Below are positions 42,347 through 52,954 of a DNA stretch of 64,000 nt, one piece after another. Each line of letters opens with the position of its first letter. The stretch's first letter is position 1. The stretch lies in the NCBI RefSeq assembly GCF_017562075.2, contig NC_054081.1, forward strand, positions 20,217,141 through 20,281,140, given 5' to 3'. The notes under the pieces were generated by a model. It saw only the letters and a list, made by a program, of their open reading frames with translations, did no database searches and was not told the origin of the DNA. The DNA comes from Anopheles merus (Eukaryota; Arthropoda; Insecta; Diptera; Culicidae). A program made the translations under genes and the position numbers.

Positions 42347-42894
42347 TATTAACCGTTCCTATCAGTATTAATTCTTCTCATTCAACTGATATATTATTTT
42401 ATCGCCTGCTTCTTTTTTATTTATTTTTTATTATTCTTTTTTTATTATTATTATTTAGCTGTCCTATCTCAATCCCTACCACCAGACCGGCCCAAAGCTA
42501 AAAAATCCGGCAATGAAAATACAAGCTTATTATTTTAAGATTTATCAATATCAATTAAACTGTGGAAAATAAGTTTAACTGAGGCCTGAATAAAACTAAA
42601 ACTCGCTGAACATAACTATAAAATCCTTGAAAACCCTGTGCGCGTGCGGAAAGTCTACCAGTTCACTTTTTTGCGTGGAGCGGTCAACCGCACACTTAAG
42701 TGAACTGAGTGTGTGGCATAGGCCTCGCATAATTTTCCCATGCTTAGTTCAAACTAGGAAATTATTTGTGGGAGTAGTATGCCAAATAATGGGAAAATGT
42801 AAATCAACCTCAAACAAGCTCCACTGCGTCCACTTGAGAAAATGGTAGTATAGTGAGATGTGTAAAGAAAAAATTGGTATTTATTATATTTTTT
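42347..42894. other. Non-coding; possible SINE head and truncated element
   Basis: TACCACCAGACCGGCCC at about 42478 equals the first bases (inverted) of the SINE at 61357-61568, next to a T/A-rich tract, so a very short SINE remnant is possible. No gene. Confidence 0.35.
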
Positions 42895-43140
42895 TGCAGA
42901 AACAATCCTGGAAGAACTTTTGCCGGAAGATAATAGTGACGAAGAAAATGGCGACAGAGAGGAACCATCATTTTCCGATCAAGTTCGGAAATGGGCATTT
43001 CATTCCAAATACCTACATCGTTGAATGAACTGCTGGTGGTGCTGCGTCATAATACTAGCTGTTATTTTCCAAAAGACGCACGCACATTTTTACGAACATC
43101 AGTTCATAGTGTCGATTATCTGATTCAAACGGAAAAGTAT
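42895..43140 (+). pseudogene. Decayed coding fragment after a splice-acceptor-like site
   Basis: TTTTTTTGCAG at about 42889-42899 is followed by TILEELLPEDNSDEENGDRE and EPSFSDQVRKWAFHSK. After a one-base shift it continues in another frame as TSLNELLVVLRHNTSCYFPK and DARTFLRTSVHSVD. The acidic lead plus the L..LL..LR....LPKDARTLL-like block recalls an insect repeat-encoded protein family that I have seen annotated only as uncharacterised. The frameshift indicates a dead copy. Confidence 0.5.
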
Positions 43141-45261
43141 CAAACAAAACCGCGCTACACAAACTGAAACGAAATCGGTATTATACAAGCTTGTTAGAGA
43201 CTTCTTTCGTTGACTCGAGACATTGCTACCAAATTGATCTGAAATGGGTTTGTTTGTCGAAACAAACTGCAACGCCGTAACGCAGGAAGTATTGAACCTA
43301 TTAATAATTATGTCTACATGTGGCATATTATTGTTCTTTAAATGTGATTGGCAATGTCATGAAAAGTAGCGCTTGGTAAAAAAAAAACACAAAATACACA
43401 GAAATCATATCTAATTTTTGTGTAATTTGTTATTCCCACCCCTTTTCCAGTGAATAATTACAAAAAATCTCTTTAGAATGTAATTTCATGCAATTCGTGT
43501 GGTTTAAATATATTTTTTTTGAAGTTAAACCCTATAACAAAACGCTTTCCGTAGCTTCAACTTGAAGGAAAGCTGTTGGACAAAAAACTGTCTCCGTTTG
43601 AATCAGGTAATGCCAATGACCTTCGTTCAGTTCGATGTATCAAACCAGAGACAAATCGAGTGCTCTAACACGGATCATAATAGGAAATGAGCATTTTTGA
43701 TACTTTTTCTAAAGCAGTTGAGTCACATAATCGGTACTTATGTTGGAAAGGATAATGAAGACATAGCTGGTGGCCAGATGTGGTATGATGGAGTGGCAAA
43801 GTCTTTGCAGTAATATTTCTGGTAGGTGGTTTGTATGTGTGTTAAAAAATACTAGTCCCAAGCGCCACAGATTAAGCTTAAACGACTGGAAAATCAAATA
43901 TTGGGGCCCTTTTCGTTTGAAGTTCGTAGGCTGAAATTTCAGCCTGTCAGCTGTTTGTATTGTATAGCAATTTTCGAGAAGCTATCAAAGTTGGTATAGT
44001 ATACAGGCGGGCTTATCCTAAGGTGTATGAATTTAGAAGGCTGATTTTTATCACTTCTGCTTCTGAATGAAGATTTTAAGAGTGTTTTGAGCATTCGTCA
44101 AGCCTCAAGAAAGCTCGTTGGAGCAAAAGTTTTCACCCGTGCTGTCAGAAAGTTTAAATTTGGTTATAAAAAACATGCTATGAGACCACATGGACTACAT
44201 ACACTTTGATTCTAGATTCCACCACGTGATCTCTTTAATGCACCTTGGGTTAAATGTAAACAATACCGTGTTTTTGAGCAGGTACTCGAATCTAATTATA
44301 GCTTTGTGGCTAGAATAATCTAGACTGAAAATTCCCGCAGTGCAAGTGACAGCGATTTGCGAGGGCGCGCGAGGGCTCGCACGCCACACAAGTTCACTGC
44401 TCCAGGGCCCTCGCAATAAAGAGCTTGCGAGCCTTGGAAGTGTCATATGAGCGAGACAGCTGTATGTCAAGTTTATGGCTATCTCTTTCGGGCAAGAAAA
44501 AAGCTCCGAAATGCAACGGTGTTGGTGGACAAAATTTAAATGGCCAAAAATGTTGACCACACACACTCTCTCCCGGTGCCTTCCCCTGTCGTCTCTTCCT
44601 TCAGGCCCCTTCCTCTTATTTGCGCGCGCCGCTCGCTTATGTGCGATAGATCATCAGCTGATACTGGTATATGGTTGGGTTGTAGTTGTATCTTGAATTG
44701 GCGATTGGTACATATATATGTAGTGTATTTTATTTTACCTGTGACCTTGAAAGCCGATCAATTCTGAGGTTGAAGCAATATTTGTGCTATGCTGGTTGCC
44801 TATGAGGTTGCCGCTCCGTGCCGTTTCTGATGTGGCCATTTGATCCCCATGTCGATCAACGGTTATGCAGCCAATTTCAAACGAGCGAAAGTGAAGGAAT
44901 AATTCCGTTCCGGAAATTTGATTTTTAATCACGTATTCACTCCAATGTTGATCTCAACCCGATGTAAGCTGGTTTTAACGGCCATATGAGATAATGTACT
45001 CATGTGTTAAAAAATGTCGCATTTTTTTCTTTCCTGATTTTCCCGAAAATTTACCCATAATTCAATGCGATTTGACTATTTTAATTGATTCCCCATACAA
45101 CGCATGAAAAGAGGTAAACTGGCTTCGCCAATTCATTCATCTCCGTTCCCAACCATTCATCACCCGAACCACCCACAACCTCATCATTCCATCCAACGAC
45201 ATTTCCCTCTTCTTTAACAGCAAAGGTCTCAACCGAAGCTTCTACAGACTGCTGCTTTCCA
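43141..45261. other. Unrecognised, mostly non-coding
   Basis: Short decayed frames occur (for example near 43560-43700) but no family is recognised. At 44350-44420 a GC-rich patch has TTGCGAGGGC repeated in both orientations. No intact ORF. Confidence 0.3.
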
Positions 45262-45420
45262 TTTTCCTGTTTCTTCTTCTTCTATTTGCCGTATCCATCT
45301 AGCTGGTCATGCCAACCAATGCTAGCTTTAGCGTATTTTTTAGTTCCACACACCCGGCTGGCCAGTCCTTACTACGAGGGGACCGTCTATATGAGACTTG
45401 AACCTATGACGGGCATGATA
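45262..45420 (-). mobile_element. Diverged SINE fragment (second subtype)
   Basis: On the minus strand ATGCCCGTCATAGGTTCAAG keeps the B-box GGTTCAAGTCT. The core GTAAGGACTGGCCAGCC and a (GAAGAA) tail follow in the same order as in full copies. The first 50 bp are missing, so this copy is 5'-truncated. Confidence 0.65.
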
Positions 45421-45462
45421 TTACCAACCTTTATGTATCCTCTATTTACAATCCTTAAATCT

Positions 45463-45661
45463 TTGGGAGATTTATCTTTCACGATGGGTTTCGGATGATC
45501 GTATTTGGTAATGCTCTAACTCTTTATGGTTTAGTGGTTGAGATCTTACTAACTATATTTTATTTCCTACTTCGTGCTCCTTCGTCGTTCGGCATCTAAC
45601 CTTATGCTAGTATAGTGGTGTGTGTTTATGTTTATAAATAGGGATCGAGACGCCCGCTACA
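45463..45661 (-). repeat. Gypsy D 3' LTR (minus-strand sense)
   Basis: 199 bp; in minus sense it begins TGTAGCGGGC and ends CTCCCAA. Identical to the other LTR. Confidence 0.95.
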
Positions 45662-45677
45662 TCACTTCCCCCTTTCT

Positions 45678-48600
45678 TTAAATTTTCCGTGGACGGAAAA
45701 TATTTCTACCATAACGCGTTTGGTGTATCGGTTTTCTGTCGGTTACTGTATCCTTCTGAGGATATGAAACGTTATCTGGTACGCTCGTTTGATTTGTCGC
45801 GCTCACATAAACAGGCTTTAAACGATCTATAGAAATTGTCGATTTTTTTCCCTTTACTTCAAGTGTGTAGGTTTTTTTGTCCTTTGCTATTACTCTATAT
45901 GGTCCGTCGTACGGTGGTGTTAACGATGGCCTGACACTATCTACCCGCACAAATACATGGGTACACGACGCTAATCCACGATTCACGTAAGCCTCTTTCT
46001 TTGTATTGTGATCCGAAGTTTGTATGGGTTGTAACTTACGCATGATCGTTCTCAGGTTGTTTACGAATTCGGGCGTTGCATTGGTAATCTGCCTACTGTG
46101 ATCAAAAAACTCTCCTGGTAGTCGTAAACTAGTACCGTAGGTTAGTTCGGCAACGGTTGCTCCTAAATCTTCTTTTAGAGTTGATCGCATCCCTAACAAC
46201 ACGAATGGTAATATCTCTGTCCACCTGGTTCGATCGTGACACATTAGTGCTGCTTTTAGTTGCCGGTGTACGCGCTCAATGTGACCGTTAGCCTGTGGAT
46301 GATAAGGAGTGGTTTTTAGATGGTCAATACCTAGTGTTTGTGAGAGTTTTTTAAAAAGTTCACTTTCGAATTGTCTCCCGCGGTCAGTGGTGATTTTTGT
46401 TGGTACGCCGAACCTTGCAATCCAATTAGCGATAAACGCTCGTGCCACAGTTTCTGCCGTCATGTTAGGCAGAGGGATTACTTCCGGCCAACGGGTGAAT
46501 TTATCTATCAATGTTAGACAATACAAGTTTCCTTCCGATGGAGGTAGTGGGCCGATGAGGTCGATGTGCACGTGCTGGAATCTTTGTTGTGGTACTGTGA
46601 TATGTTCCGCTTTGGTGATGTTGTGCCTCGTTACTTTGGTTTTTTGACATTCCAAACAGCTCGATACAAACTCCTTGCAGTCCTTTCTTATAGATGGCCA
46701 TACATAGCGCTGCGTAACAAGGTGTGTTGTACCGCGAATGCCCGGGTGTGACGTACCGTGCATCTTTCCGATAATTCGTTGACGAAGTGCTGTCGGAACT
46801 AAAGGTCGGATTGTTGAAGTGGACACGTCGCAATACAGAGTGCCCTTTTTTGATGGTAGCTCCAACTCCTTCAAAACTGTTGTGCTGGCAGCAGGCGGTT
46901 TGTTTATAAAAGCCTGTATATCCGTATCCAACCTTTGCAGTTCTGCCATTCTCTCATAATCGATTGGATCGGAAGCTATGGTTTCTATTCTGCTGAGCAT
47001 ATCTGCAACGTTGTTGTTGTTCCCCGGGATGTGGCGAATATCTGTCGAATATTCACTGATGAAAGCAAGTCGGCGTAGTTGTGTGGGGCTTGCTCGTTCT
47101 GGTCGCTGCTTAAATGCCGTGACTAAAGGCTTGTGATCGGTGTAAATGTTGAAAGTTCGGCCCTCGAGGAAGTCACGGAAGTATTTAACGGACTCATATA
47201 CAGCATATAGTTCTCGGTCGTATGTGCTTGCTTTCAGCATACTAGGACACAGTTTCTTTGAAAAAAACGCCAGAGGCTGAAGGCCCTCGTTCGTTATTTG
47301 ATGAAGTGCTCCTCCAACGGCTACATTCGACGCGTCGGTATACAGGCAAAGTTTGGCGAGTGGTGACGGGTGTGCGAGCAACGTAGCGCCAACTAATTCC
47401 CTTTTACAGTTTTCGAACGCGTCAATTTTCTGTTGGTTCCATACGAGAGGGGTATTGTCATTACGCACGTTTCCGGTGATCATTGTTTGTAATGTCGTTT
47501 GGTTTTTTGCTGCATGTGGGATAAAACGGCGATAGAAATTTATCGTGCCCAAAAATGTTTTCAATTGTTTGGCAATCTTCGGCCTCGGAAAATCTATGAT
47601 GGCTTGCACCTTCGCTGGGTTGGGTTTGATCCCTTGCGGTGTTATCACGTGACCGAGAAATATCACGGATGATTTTCCTATTTGGCATTTTTCGGCATTA
47701 ATTGCTAATCCGTTTTCTCTTAGTCGTTTGAACACCGTTTCTAGGTGTTTTTTGTGCTCTTCTACGCTGGATGACGCAATACATAAGTCATCTATGTATG
47801 GAAATACAAATGAAAGGTCTCCAAATATTGCGTGTAGATAGCGCTGCAAGGTTTGTCCAGCGTTTCTCAAACCGAAAGTCATATAATTAAACACATACAA
47901 GCCAAAAGGTGTCGTGATAGCGGTTTTTGGAATATCCTGCTTTGCTACGGGTATTTGGTGATAAGCGCGCTGCAGGTCAATACAAGTGAAGATGTGTGTG
48001 TCGTGTAGAATGTTACTCACGTCTTGTATGTGTGGTATAGGGTATCGGTCTGGTTCGGTAATAGCGTTTAAGCCTCTATAGTCGCCGCAAGGTCTCCATT
48101 TGCCGTTTGGTTTTTTAACCATATGCAACGGGCTAGCCCAGCTGCTTTTTGATGGTTGGCAAATGCCCTGCTCGGTCATATATCGGAACTCGGCTTGGGC
48201 TTCTCGCAGTTTATTCAGTGGCAATCTTCTCGGATGACAAAAGATCGGTGGACCGGTGGTGTGTATTTGGTGTTCAACTGTTTTCGTAGGTTTGTGCAGA
48301 GTGTTCAGTGTTGTTAGATCTTTGTAGCGTTCGATTATTTCAGCGAATGGTTTCGTTACGCAGATAGTGGAAATAGTGGGTTTGTTACAACCGTTGGTGC
48401 TTTGTATATGCAGCATCTCTGTGTTGTCAATTAGTCTTTTCCTCTTCGAATCAACCAACAAATCATAATGTTTAAGGAAATCTGCACCGATTATGGGTGT
48501 GCTAACGTCGGCTACGATAAACGCCCATGGGAATTTCCTTTTCAAACCTAAATCCACGTTTAGTATTTTTTGACCGTATGTGGCTATTTTAGTACCGTTA

Positions 48601-49055
48601 GCAGCTACAAGGCTACGCGATGGTGAAGGAGTTAGCCTTTCTTTTGGATTTGGTGGTAAAACCGATATTTCGGCCCCAGTGTCGATCAAAAAGCGGTGAT
48701 GGGACATATTATCGGTAATGTGTAAGCGGCAGATGTGTGATGAAGTGGTAGTAGTGTGCTCTTGTGTTGTGTTTTTGCGTGGCGCAATTATAGATGTGTG
48801 CTCTTGTGAAGTGGTGTGTTCTAAGCGGTGGTGTGGTGAATATAGTGAGTGACTGCCGGAGGTGGATCTGAGTGTTTCAGGAGTGTTGGGTTCTGCGTAG
48901 TGATGTGGTGAGTGATTGGCTGAGAATCTTGGTGTGGGTGACAGAGTGTCTGGGTGCGGAAGTGTAAAACGGACTATTTTTTTTGGTGTAAGGGACTCTG
49001 CTCGTCGAAAAAAATACACTGAGTATTGCGATCGCTCGGGTGATCCCTCTCGCAT
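45678..49055 (-). CDS. Gypsy D pol: protease, RT, RNase H, integrase
   Basis: It is 1125 codons with no stop. Protease HHRFLIDTGAEISVLPPNPK is near residue 115. RT has WRPCGDYRGLNAITEPDRYP, FTCIDLQRAYHQIPVAKQDI, FGLRNAGQTLQRYLHAIF and active site FPYIDDLCIASSS. RNase H has LCLYTDASNVAVGGALHQIT, YDRELYAVYESVKYF and YTDHKPLVTAF. Integrase has the HHCC finger (HGTSHPGIRG..CLECQ), HVHIDLIGPLPPS, ITTDRGRQFESELF and PQANGHIERVHRQLKAAL, so D-D-E is complete. A GPYRVI-type module lies near the C-terminus. It is in the -1 frame to gag and overlaps it by 82 bp, so it is expected to be made as a Gag-Pol fusion. Confidence 0.95.
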   Translation of the reverse strand: MREGSPERSQYSVYFFRRAESLTPKKIVRFTLPHPDTLSPTPRFSANHSPHHYAEPNTPETLRSTSGSHSLYSPHHRLEHTTSQEHTSIIAPRKNTTQEHTTTTSSHICRLHITDNMSHHRFLIDTGAEISVLPPNPKERLTPSPSRSLVAANGTKIATYGQKILNVDLGLKRKFPWAFIVADVSTPIIGADFLKHYDLLVDSKRKRLIDNTEMLHIQSTNGCNKPTISTICVTKPFAEIIERYKDLTTLNTLHKPTKTVEHQIHTTGPPIFCHPRRLPLNKLREAQAEFRYMTEQGICQPSKSSWASPLHMVKKPNGKWRPCGDYRGLNAITEPDRYPIPHIQDVSNILHDTHIFTCIDLQRAYHQIPVAKQDIPKTAITTPFGLYVFNYMTFGLRNAGQTLQRYLHAIFGDLSFVFPYIDDLCIASSSVEEHKKHLETVFKRLRENGLAINAEKCQIGKSSVIFLGHVITPQGIKPNPAKVQAIIDFPRPKIAKQLKTFLGTINFYRRFIPHAAKNQTTLQTMITGNVRNDNTPLVWNQQKIDAFENCKRELVGATLLAHPSPLAKLCLYTDASNVAVGGALHQITNEGLQPLAFFSKKLCPSMLKASTYDRELYAVYESVKYFRDFLEGRTFNIYTDHKPLVTAFKQRPERASPTQLRRLAFISEYSTDIRHIPGNNNNVADMLSRIETIASDPIDYERMAELQRLDTDIQAFINKPPAASTTVLKELELPSKKGTLYCDVSTSTIRPLVPTALRQRIIGKMHGTSHPGIRGTTHLVTQRYVWPSIRKDCKEFVSSCLECQKTKVTRHNITKAEHITVPQQRFQHVHIDLIGPLPPSEGNLYCLTLIDKFTRWPEVIPLPNMTAETVARAFIANWIARFGVPTKITTDRGRQFESELFKKLSQTLGIDHLKTTPYHPQANGHIERVHRQLKAALMCHDRTRWTEILPFVLLGMRSTLKEDLGATVAELTYGTSLRLPGEFFDHSRQITNATPEFVNNLRTIMRKLQPIQTSDHNTKKEAYVNRGLASCTHVFVRVDSVRPSLTPPYDGPYRVIAKDKKTYTLEVKGKKSTISIDRLKPVYVSATNQTSVPDNVSYPQKDTVTDRKPIHQTRYGRNIFRPRKI

Positions 49056-49855
49056 CTCTCAGCTTTGTTGCCATAGCGGTAATGGAACCAGCATATCCAT
49101 CTGCGAGGTGATTTTTTACGTGTTTCAGATGAGCGCCTACCCCAGGACTCTCTCGTTCTCGACCGTTGCCTCGGTCGCCGATCGAATGATGCGGGTCGAT
49201 GCACTGCCAGCACCTCCTCGAGCCGCTGTGTAAGCGCCTCAACTTTCCCTTCTAGTGCGGCGATTTGATTTGCCTGCGAAGAACAATTTTCGGCGGCCCT
49301 GGTGCGGACTGCTGATACTTCTCCGTTCGGCACTTCCATAATCTTGTCGGCAACCACAGCTTGTTCATCTAAAGAAGCGGAAGGAATCGCAGCGATGATG
49401 GATCGAACCGTTGGTGTTAGGGCTCGAAGCCAAATGTTGGAGAGGACCGCGTCGGAACACCTGTCTCCACCCATTCGGCGCATCTGCGACAAAAGTTGAC
49501 TCGGTTTTTGATCGCCAAGAGAAACACCGGATAGCAAGCTGGTTAGCCTTTCACTCTCTGAAGGTTTAAAATGGTCAATGACCGCCTTTTTTATGACAAG
49601 GTATCTGTCACTCGTCGTTGCGGTGTTACACTTCGCAATGGCAGAATGAAAATGCTTGGCTTGGGTACCCAGTGCTACGATAACCGCGTTAAACATGTGC
49701 TTGTCGAGTTTAACCGCGTTCATGCAGAATGCAGCCTCGAGACAAACGAACCACGTCTCCACGTCTTCTGCATCAAACGGCGGGCACCACATTCGCGAAA
49801 TTGACGACGCTATCTCCTGTCCTTCTTCCTTGCACTCGACGGGTGGGGTAGTCAT
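48974..49855 (-). CDS. Gypsy D gag
   Basis: It starts at ATG 49855 (MTTPPVECKEEGQEIASSIS) and runs 293 codons to TAG at 48976-48974. The capsid block is WCPPFDAEDVETWFVCLEAA, then LLSGVSLGDQKPSQLLSQMR and LSNIWLRALTPTVRSIIAAI, a pattern common to this gypsy lineage. Near the C-terminus RRWICWFHYRYGNKAERC matches the C-x2-H-x9-C finger of CsRn1-type gag. An A8 run lies immediately before the stop. Confidence 0.9.
   Translation of the reverse strand: MTTPPVECKEEGQEIASSISRMWCPPFDAEDVETWFVCLEAAFCMNAVKLDKHMFNAVIVALGTQAKHFHSAIAKCNTATTSDRYLVIKKAVIDHFKPSESERLTSLLSGVSLGDQKPSQLLSQMRRMGGDRCSDAVLSNIWLRALTPTVRSIIAAIPSASLDEQAVVADKIMEVPNGEVSAVRTRAAENCSSQANQIAALEGKVEALTQRLEEVLAVHRPASFDRRPRQRSRTRESWGRRSSETRKKSPRRWICWFHYRYGNKAERCERDHPSDRNTQCIFFDEQSPLHQKK
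48977..48984 (-). promoter_or_regulatory. Candidate -1 ribosomal frameshift site (A AAA AAA)
   Basis: In minus sense the gag frame reads CAC CAA AAA AAA TAG. The heptamer A AAA AAA is in the exact phase for a -1 slip and touches the gag stop codon. Slipping gives the pol frame that continues ATA GTC CGT. A second candidate, T TTT TTC, lies upstream (minus sense, about 49014-49007). Confidence 0.65.
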
Positions 49856-49927
49856 GTTTAACTTTCCAATTAAAAAAAAACGGAAAAGGAACGCTTTAGG
49901 ATATTATCGCGGCACTGCACTGTTCGA

Positions 49928-49945
49928 ATCACGTCGGGGTCACCA
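49928..49945 (-). promoter_or_regulatory. Gypsy D primer-binding site (tRNA-Trp)
   Basis: In minus sense TGGTGACCCCGACGTGAT starts two bases after the 5' LTR. It is the complement of the insect tRNA-Trp 3' end as I recall it, and similarity extends a further six bases with one mismatch. Confidence 0.8.
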
Positions 49946-49947
49946 GT

Positions 49948-50146
49948 TTGGGAGATTTATCTTTCACGATGGGTTTCGGATGATCGTATTTGGTAATGCT
50001 CTAACTCTTTATGGTTTAGTGGTTGAGATCTTACTAACTATATTTTATTTCCTACTTCGTGCTCCTTCGTCGTTCGGCATCTAACCTTATGCTAGTATAG
50101 TGGTGTGTGTTTATGTTTATAAATAGGGATCGAGACGCCCGCTACA
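49948..50146 (-). repeat. Gypsy D 5' LTR (minus-strand sense)
   Basis: 199 bp, identical to 45463-45661. The target duplication AATCT follows at 50147-50151. Confidence 0.95.
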
Positions 50147-50151
50147 AATCT

Positions 50152-51203
50152 GAAATGCATCCAGATACATTTCCTGCCGTGTCCGCACAACAATAATACA
50201 AAATGTGCGACAAAACGACACATAAACGTCGTTCAACAGCTCTTTGGTTTATTTCTTTTAAAACATGATTATAAAGCCACCTACATAAGGAAGAAAAAGA
50301 AGAAAGCCACATACAAAAACACATGCAGGGGGGGGGGAGGAGGAGGGAGAGAACGGCCACTCTCGGTTCCGTGTCAAGATCCTCACTGAGGACATCACAC
50401 GCTGAAAGCGCCTTTTGCATCTTTAACGTGTAAGCAACTGATAATAAAACGTTAGAGATGGACTCTCTCATCCGCAGGTACCCATCGTCTACCATCTGTA
50501 ACACATTTTTTCACACAACATGAACAGCTTCCTTTTGTTTGTCTTTGCGAACGACTATGGGCTGGATCGTTCACTACCATGACATGGCCAACCCATCGCG
50601 TACTGGCGAGTATGGTGCACTACAAGCTACAAGATCCACCAGGTTAATCCAATATAATGATAGATTAGCAGCATCCTTGCTGTTGGGGTTTGTAAAACAC
50701 AAAACGACATGCGCAATCGAAACGCAGTCCGCAAAAATCCAGACAAAATCAACTATTGAACGTGCATACGAACCTTCTAACAAACTAAATATATGCCATC
50801 ATGTTTATTCCCCCTTTTGAAAATGCGTAGTGTTTTTATGAAAATATAAACTAAATTTATTTTTCTTAAACCCGCACATACAAGTGGAGGCCCTAAGTAG
50901 TCACACAAATGTAAGTTTGGTTTAATCGTCTAGCAGGGAAATGTACTAAACTAGAGAAGGATTGAGGATCAATTTAATTTGCGAGCGGGGGATGGGTTCC
51001 TTTTTTGAGGCCCCTCAAGACCACGGGGCCCGACGCGGCCGCTTAGATTGCTTAGCGCTTATTCCGCCCCTTGACACACACGGGCATGTCAAAACACTTA
51101 ACTTAAAATTAGGCATATCAATTTATGCCTTAAAGCGTACTTAAATCTAATGTTAACCCACTTGAGCACATCAACACGTCATCACCATAACAGTGTTATC
51201 TTG
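50152..51203. other. Non-coding; no recognised gene
   Basis: A G-rich tract (50327-50348) and a GC-rich patch with GGGGCCCGACGCGGCCGC (about 51025) are visible. Open frames are short and unconvincing. Confidence 0.3.
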
Positions 51204-52150
51204 TTAATTCAAATATTTAATGTTAACACTTTGACGGTCACGCACACCACTGAACACTAAGAACATCTTAGGCCGTTGGGAATGAATGGCCATTTCGGGG
51301 TCCGTCAGTAGCCTGTTCGATACACCTGAGGAAAGATAAAACATTTGGTTTAGAGACAACAGATCTAGATGTAGCGATTGTGCATCTAGAAGGAACTTAC
51401 TTGTGGGATTTTTTCTCCTGCCAGGAAATTTGACCGCAATCAGTAGTGCGGTCGGTTCGGTCCTGTTGCTGCTGCAGCTATTGTGAGGCAGAGGATAATG
51501 ACCCGAAGGGTTGAATTTCTGTTCCGAACGATGTGAACGAGCGCGCTCGACAACGTCTGGCGGCGCAATTGGGGCACCCGGTGCCGGCAGGGCCTCTAGC
51601 ATGTGGTGCTGGTAGAGTCCGACTCGTCGCCGTACAGCTTCCGGAGGATCCTCTTGAACGGTTCCTCGTCACCCCACGTTACAGGATAGAGGAAAATTGG
51701 CTGCAAAAAAAGGAATAAACACCACGATTAGCATCCTAGTCGCTAGCTTCACCAAACAATCTTCTTCTTCTTTCGTGGCCCACTTACAACTTATCGAATC
51801 ATACACAACGCACAGTCGCAAACACCTGCGGCAGGCCCATATCATTTCTGCATTATATCTGCAAGTTAAAAGAGGCCATAGTCTATTAAAATAATGTTTC
51901 TTTATCGCTATAATCGCTGGATAACACTTACCCGCTGTCTTGTGTTGTGTTGTCCCATCCACCACTTTCCTACGCCGGTACATGCGCGTACCGCTTCCGA
52001 CGGAGCCAGCACGCATTGGGCAGCACTTCTACCACTTACTTTTGCTAAAATGGCACTTACTTACGTAAAATTAAGAACTTAATTATTAAAAAACTTACCG
52101 CACTTGATCAGCCAACAACACTGTTTACGTTTTTTTACACACACAACCTA
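51204..52150 (-). other. Candidate spliced transcription unit on the minus strand
   Basis: Minus-strand segments are bounded by consensus splice signals: a donor GTAAG after 52099; segment 52044-51932 (acceptor TTTTAG, donor GTAAGTG); 51858-51788 (TTGCAG, GTAAGTG); 51700-51401 (TTTTTTTGCAG, GTAAGTTCC); and 51325 downward (CTTTCCTCAG). The last intron is 75 bp. A frame starting MLEALPAPGAPIAPPDVVER (ATG 51602) runs through 51401, stays in frame after removal of that intron, and ends IKYLN at 51204. I could not assemble a single long ORF across the earlier segments, so this may be a lncRNA, a partial gene or a pseudogene. No family recognised. Confidence 0.45.
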
Positions 52151-52954
52151 ACTTCTACAGTGACAGCAGCCGCAGAGCACCAACACAACGAAAGGTGTCA
52201 GACGAGACGTCAGACGATCTTAGGCGAGGGGTAGGAAGGAGATCGGTGGTGAGGGACGTGAAAGCTCAGCTCAACAGAATCGCTATAGGAGGAAGCGAGA
52301 CAACTTGACAAATTAGAGCGAGAGGTACCTCACCAACCGGGTTGTAGGCTAGTTTTTTGTGTAGTTTTGTATGACGTGTTTACATGATTTCAGCCTCCAA
52401 CTGTCAAACTCCATACAAAAAACTAACTAGAATCGTGAAGGCCCCCATTCATAGAAAAAAATTAATGCTCCATAGTTTCCCCGGTTTGCTCCAAAGATGG
52501 CGTTTTATAACTTATCATTATATTGCTGTCCTTTTTGTCGAGGAAACTGTATTCCGTTTAGCATACGTACCCGCGAAAGAGAGAGAAGGAAAGAGAGAGG
52601 CTAAGAGAATTATTATCAGCTTACACACTGCCGACAATGAGACTCAAATTCTCTCATTTTATCATGCTTCTCTGTCACATTCACAGCTCGATCTCCCTCT
52701 TCTGGGACTAAGCGTTCTGAGCATGCGGTTTTTGCAACAGCCATTTTGTGCCGCTTCGATCTCATCACCTTCTCTCCCCTCCCACCCTCCTTTTTGATCA
52801 TCGCTTTGGGGCTTGCAAATTTTTGACATGTCAAATGAGAGTGAAGCCAAAATGTAAACAGCAAGTGTTTGCGTTTGCGGTGATTTTGTAAGTATTTTAT
52901 GCAAATCATATGATATTTATCATTAAAAATGTTTTGTTTTGTAGAATAAACATA
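52151..52954. other. Non-coding; no recognised gene
   Basis: Overlapping frames at 52384-52909 lie on both strands without family signatures. TTTTTGACATGTCAAA at about 52827 is a short palindromic motif. Confidence 0.3.

Larger units (their letters stand above)
45463..50146 (-). mobile_element. Gypsy D: apparently intact Ty3/gypsy element, minus strand
   Basis: The two 199-bp LTRs (45463-45661 and 49948-50146) are identical by eye, and a 5-bp target duplication AATCT lies at 45458-45462 and 50147-50151. Primer site, gag, pol and a polypurine tract (AAAGAAAGGGGGAAGTGA in minus sense, next to 45662) are all present. Gag and pol overlap and are free of internal stops. The tRNA-Trp primer site and the C-x2-H gag finger fit the CsRn1-type gypsy lineage. 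It is the youngest and best candidate for an active element here. Confidence 0.95.

Noticed and set aside
51401..51700. Adenylate-kinase-like helix (D-PPEAVRRRVGLYQ)
   Set aside because: The short resemblance is not supported by the sequence on either side.
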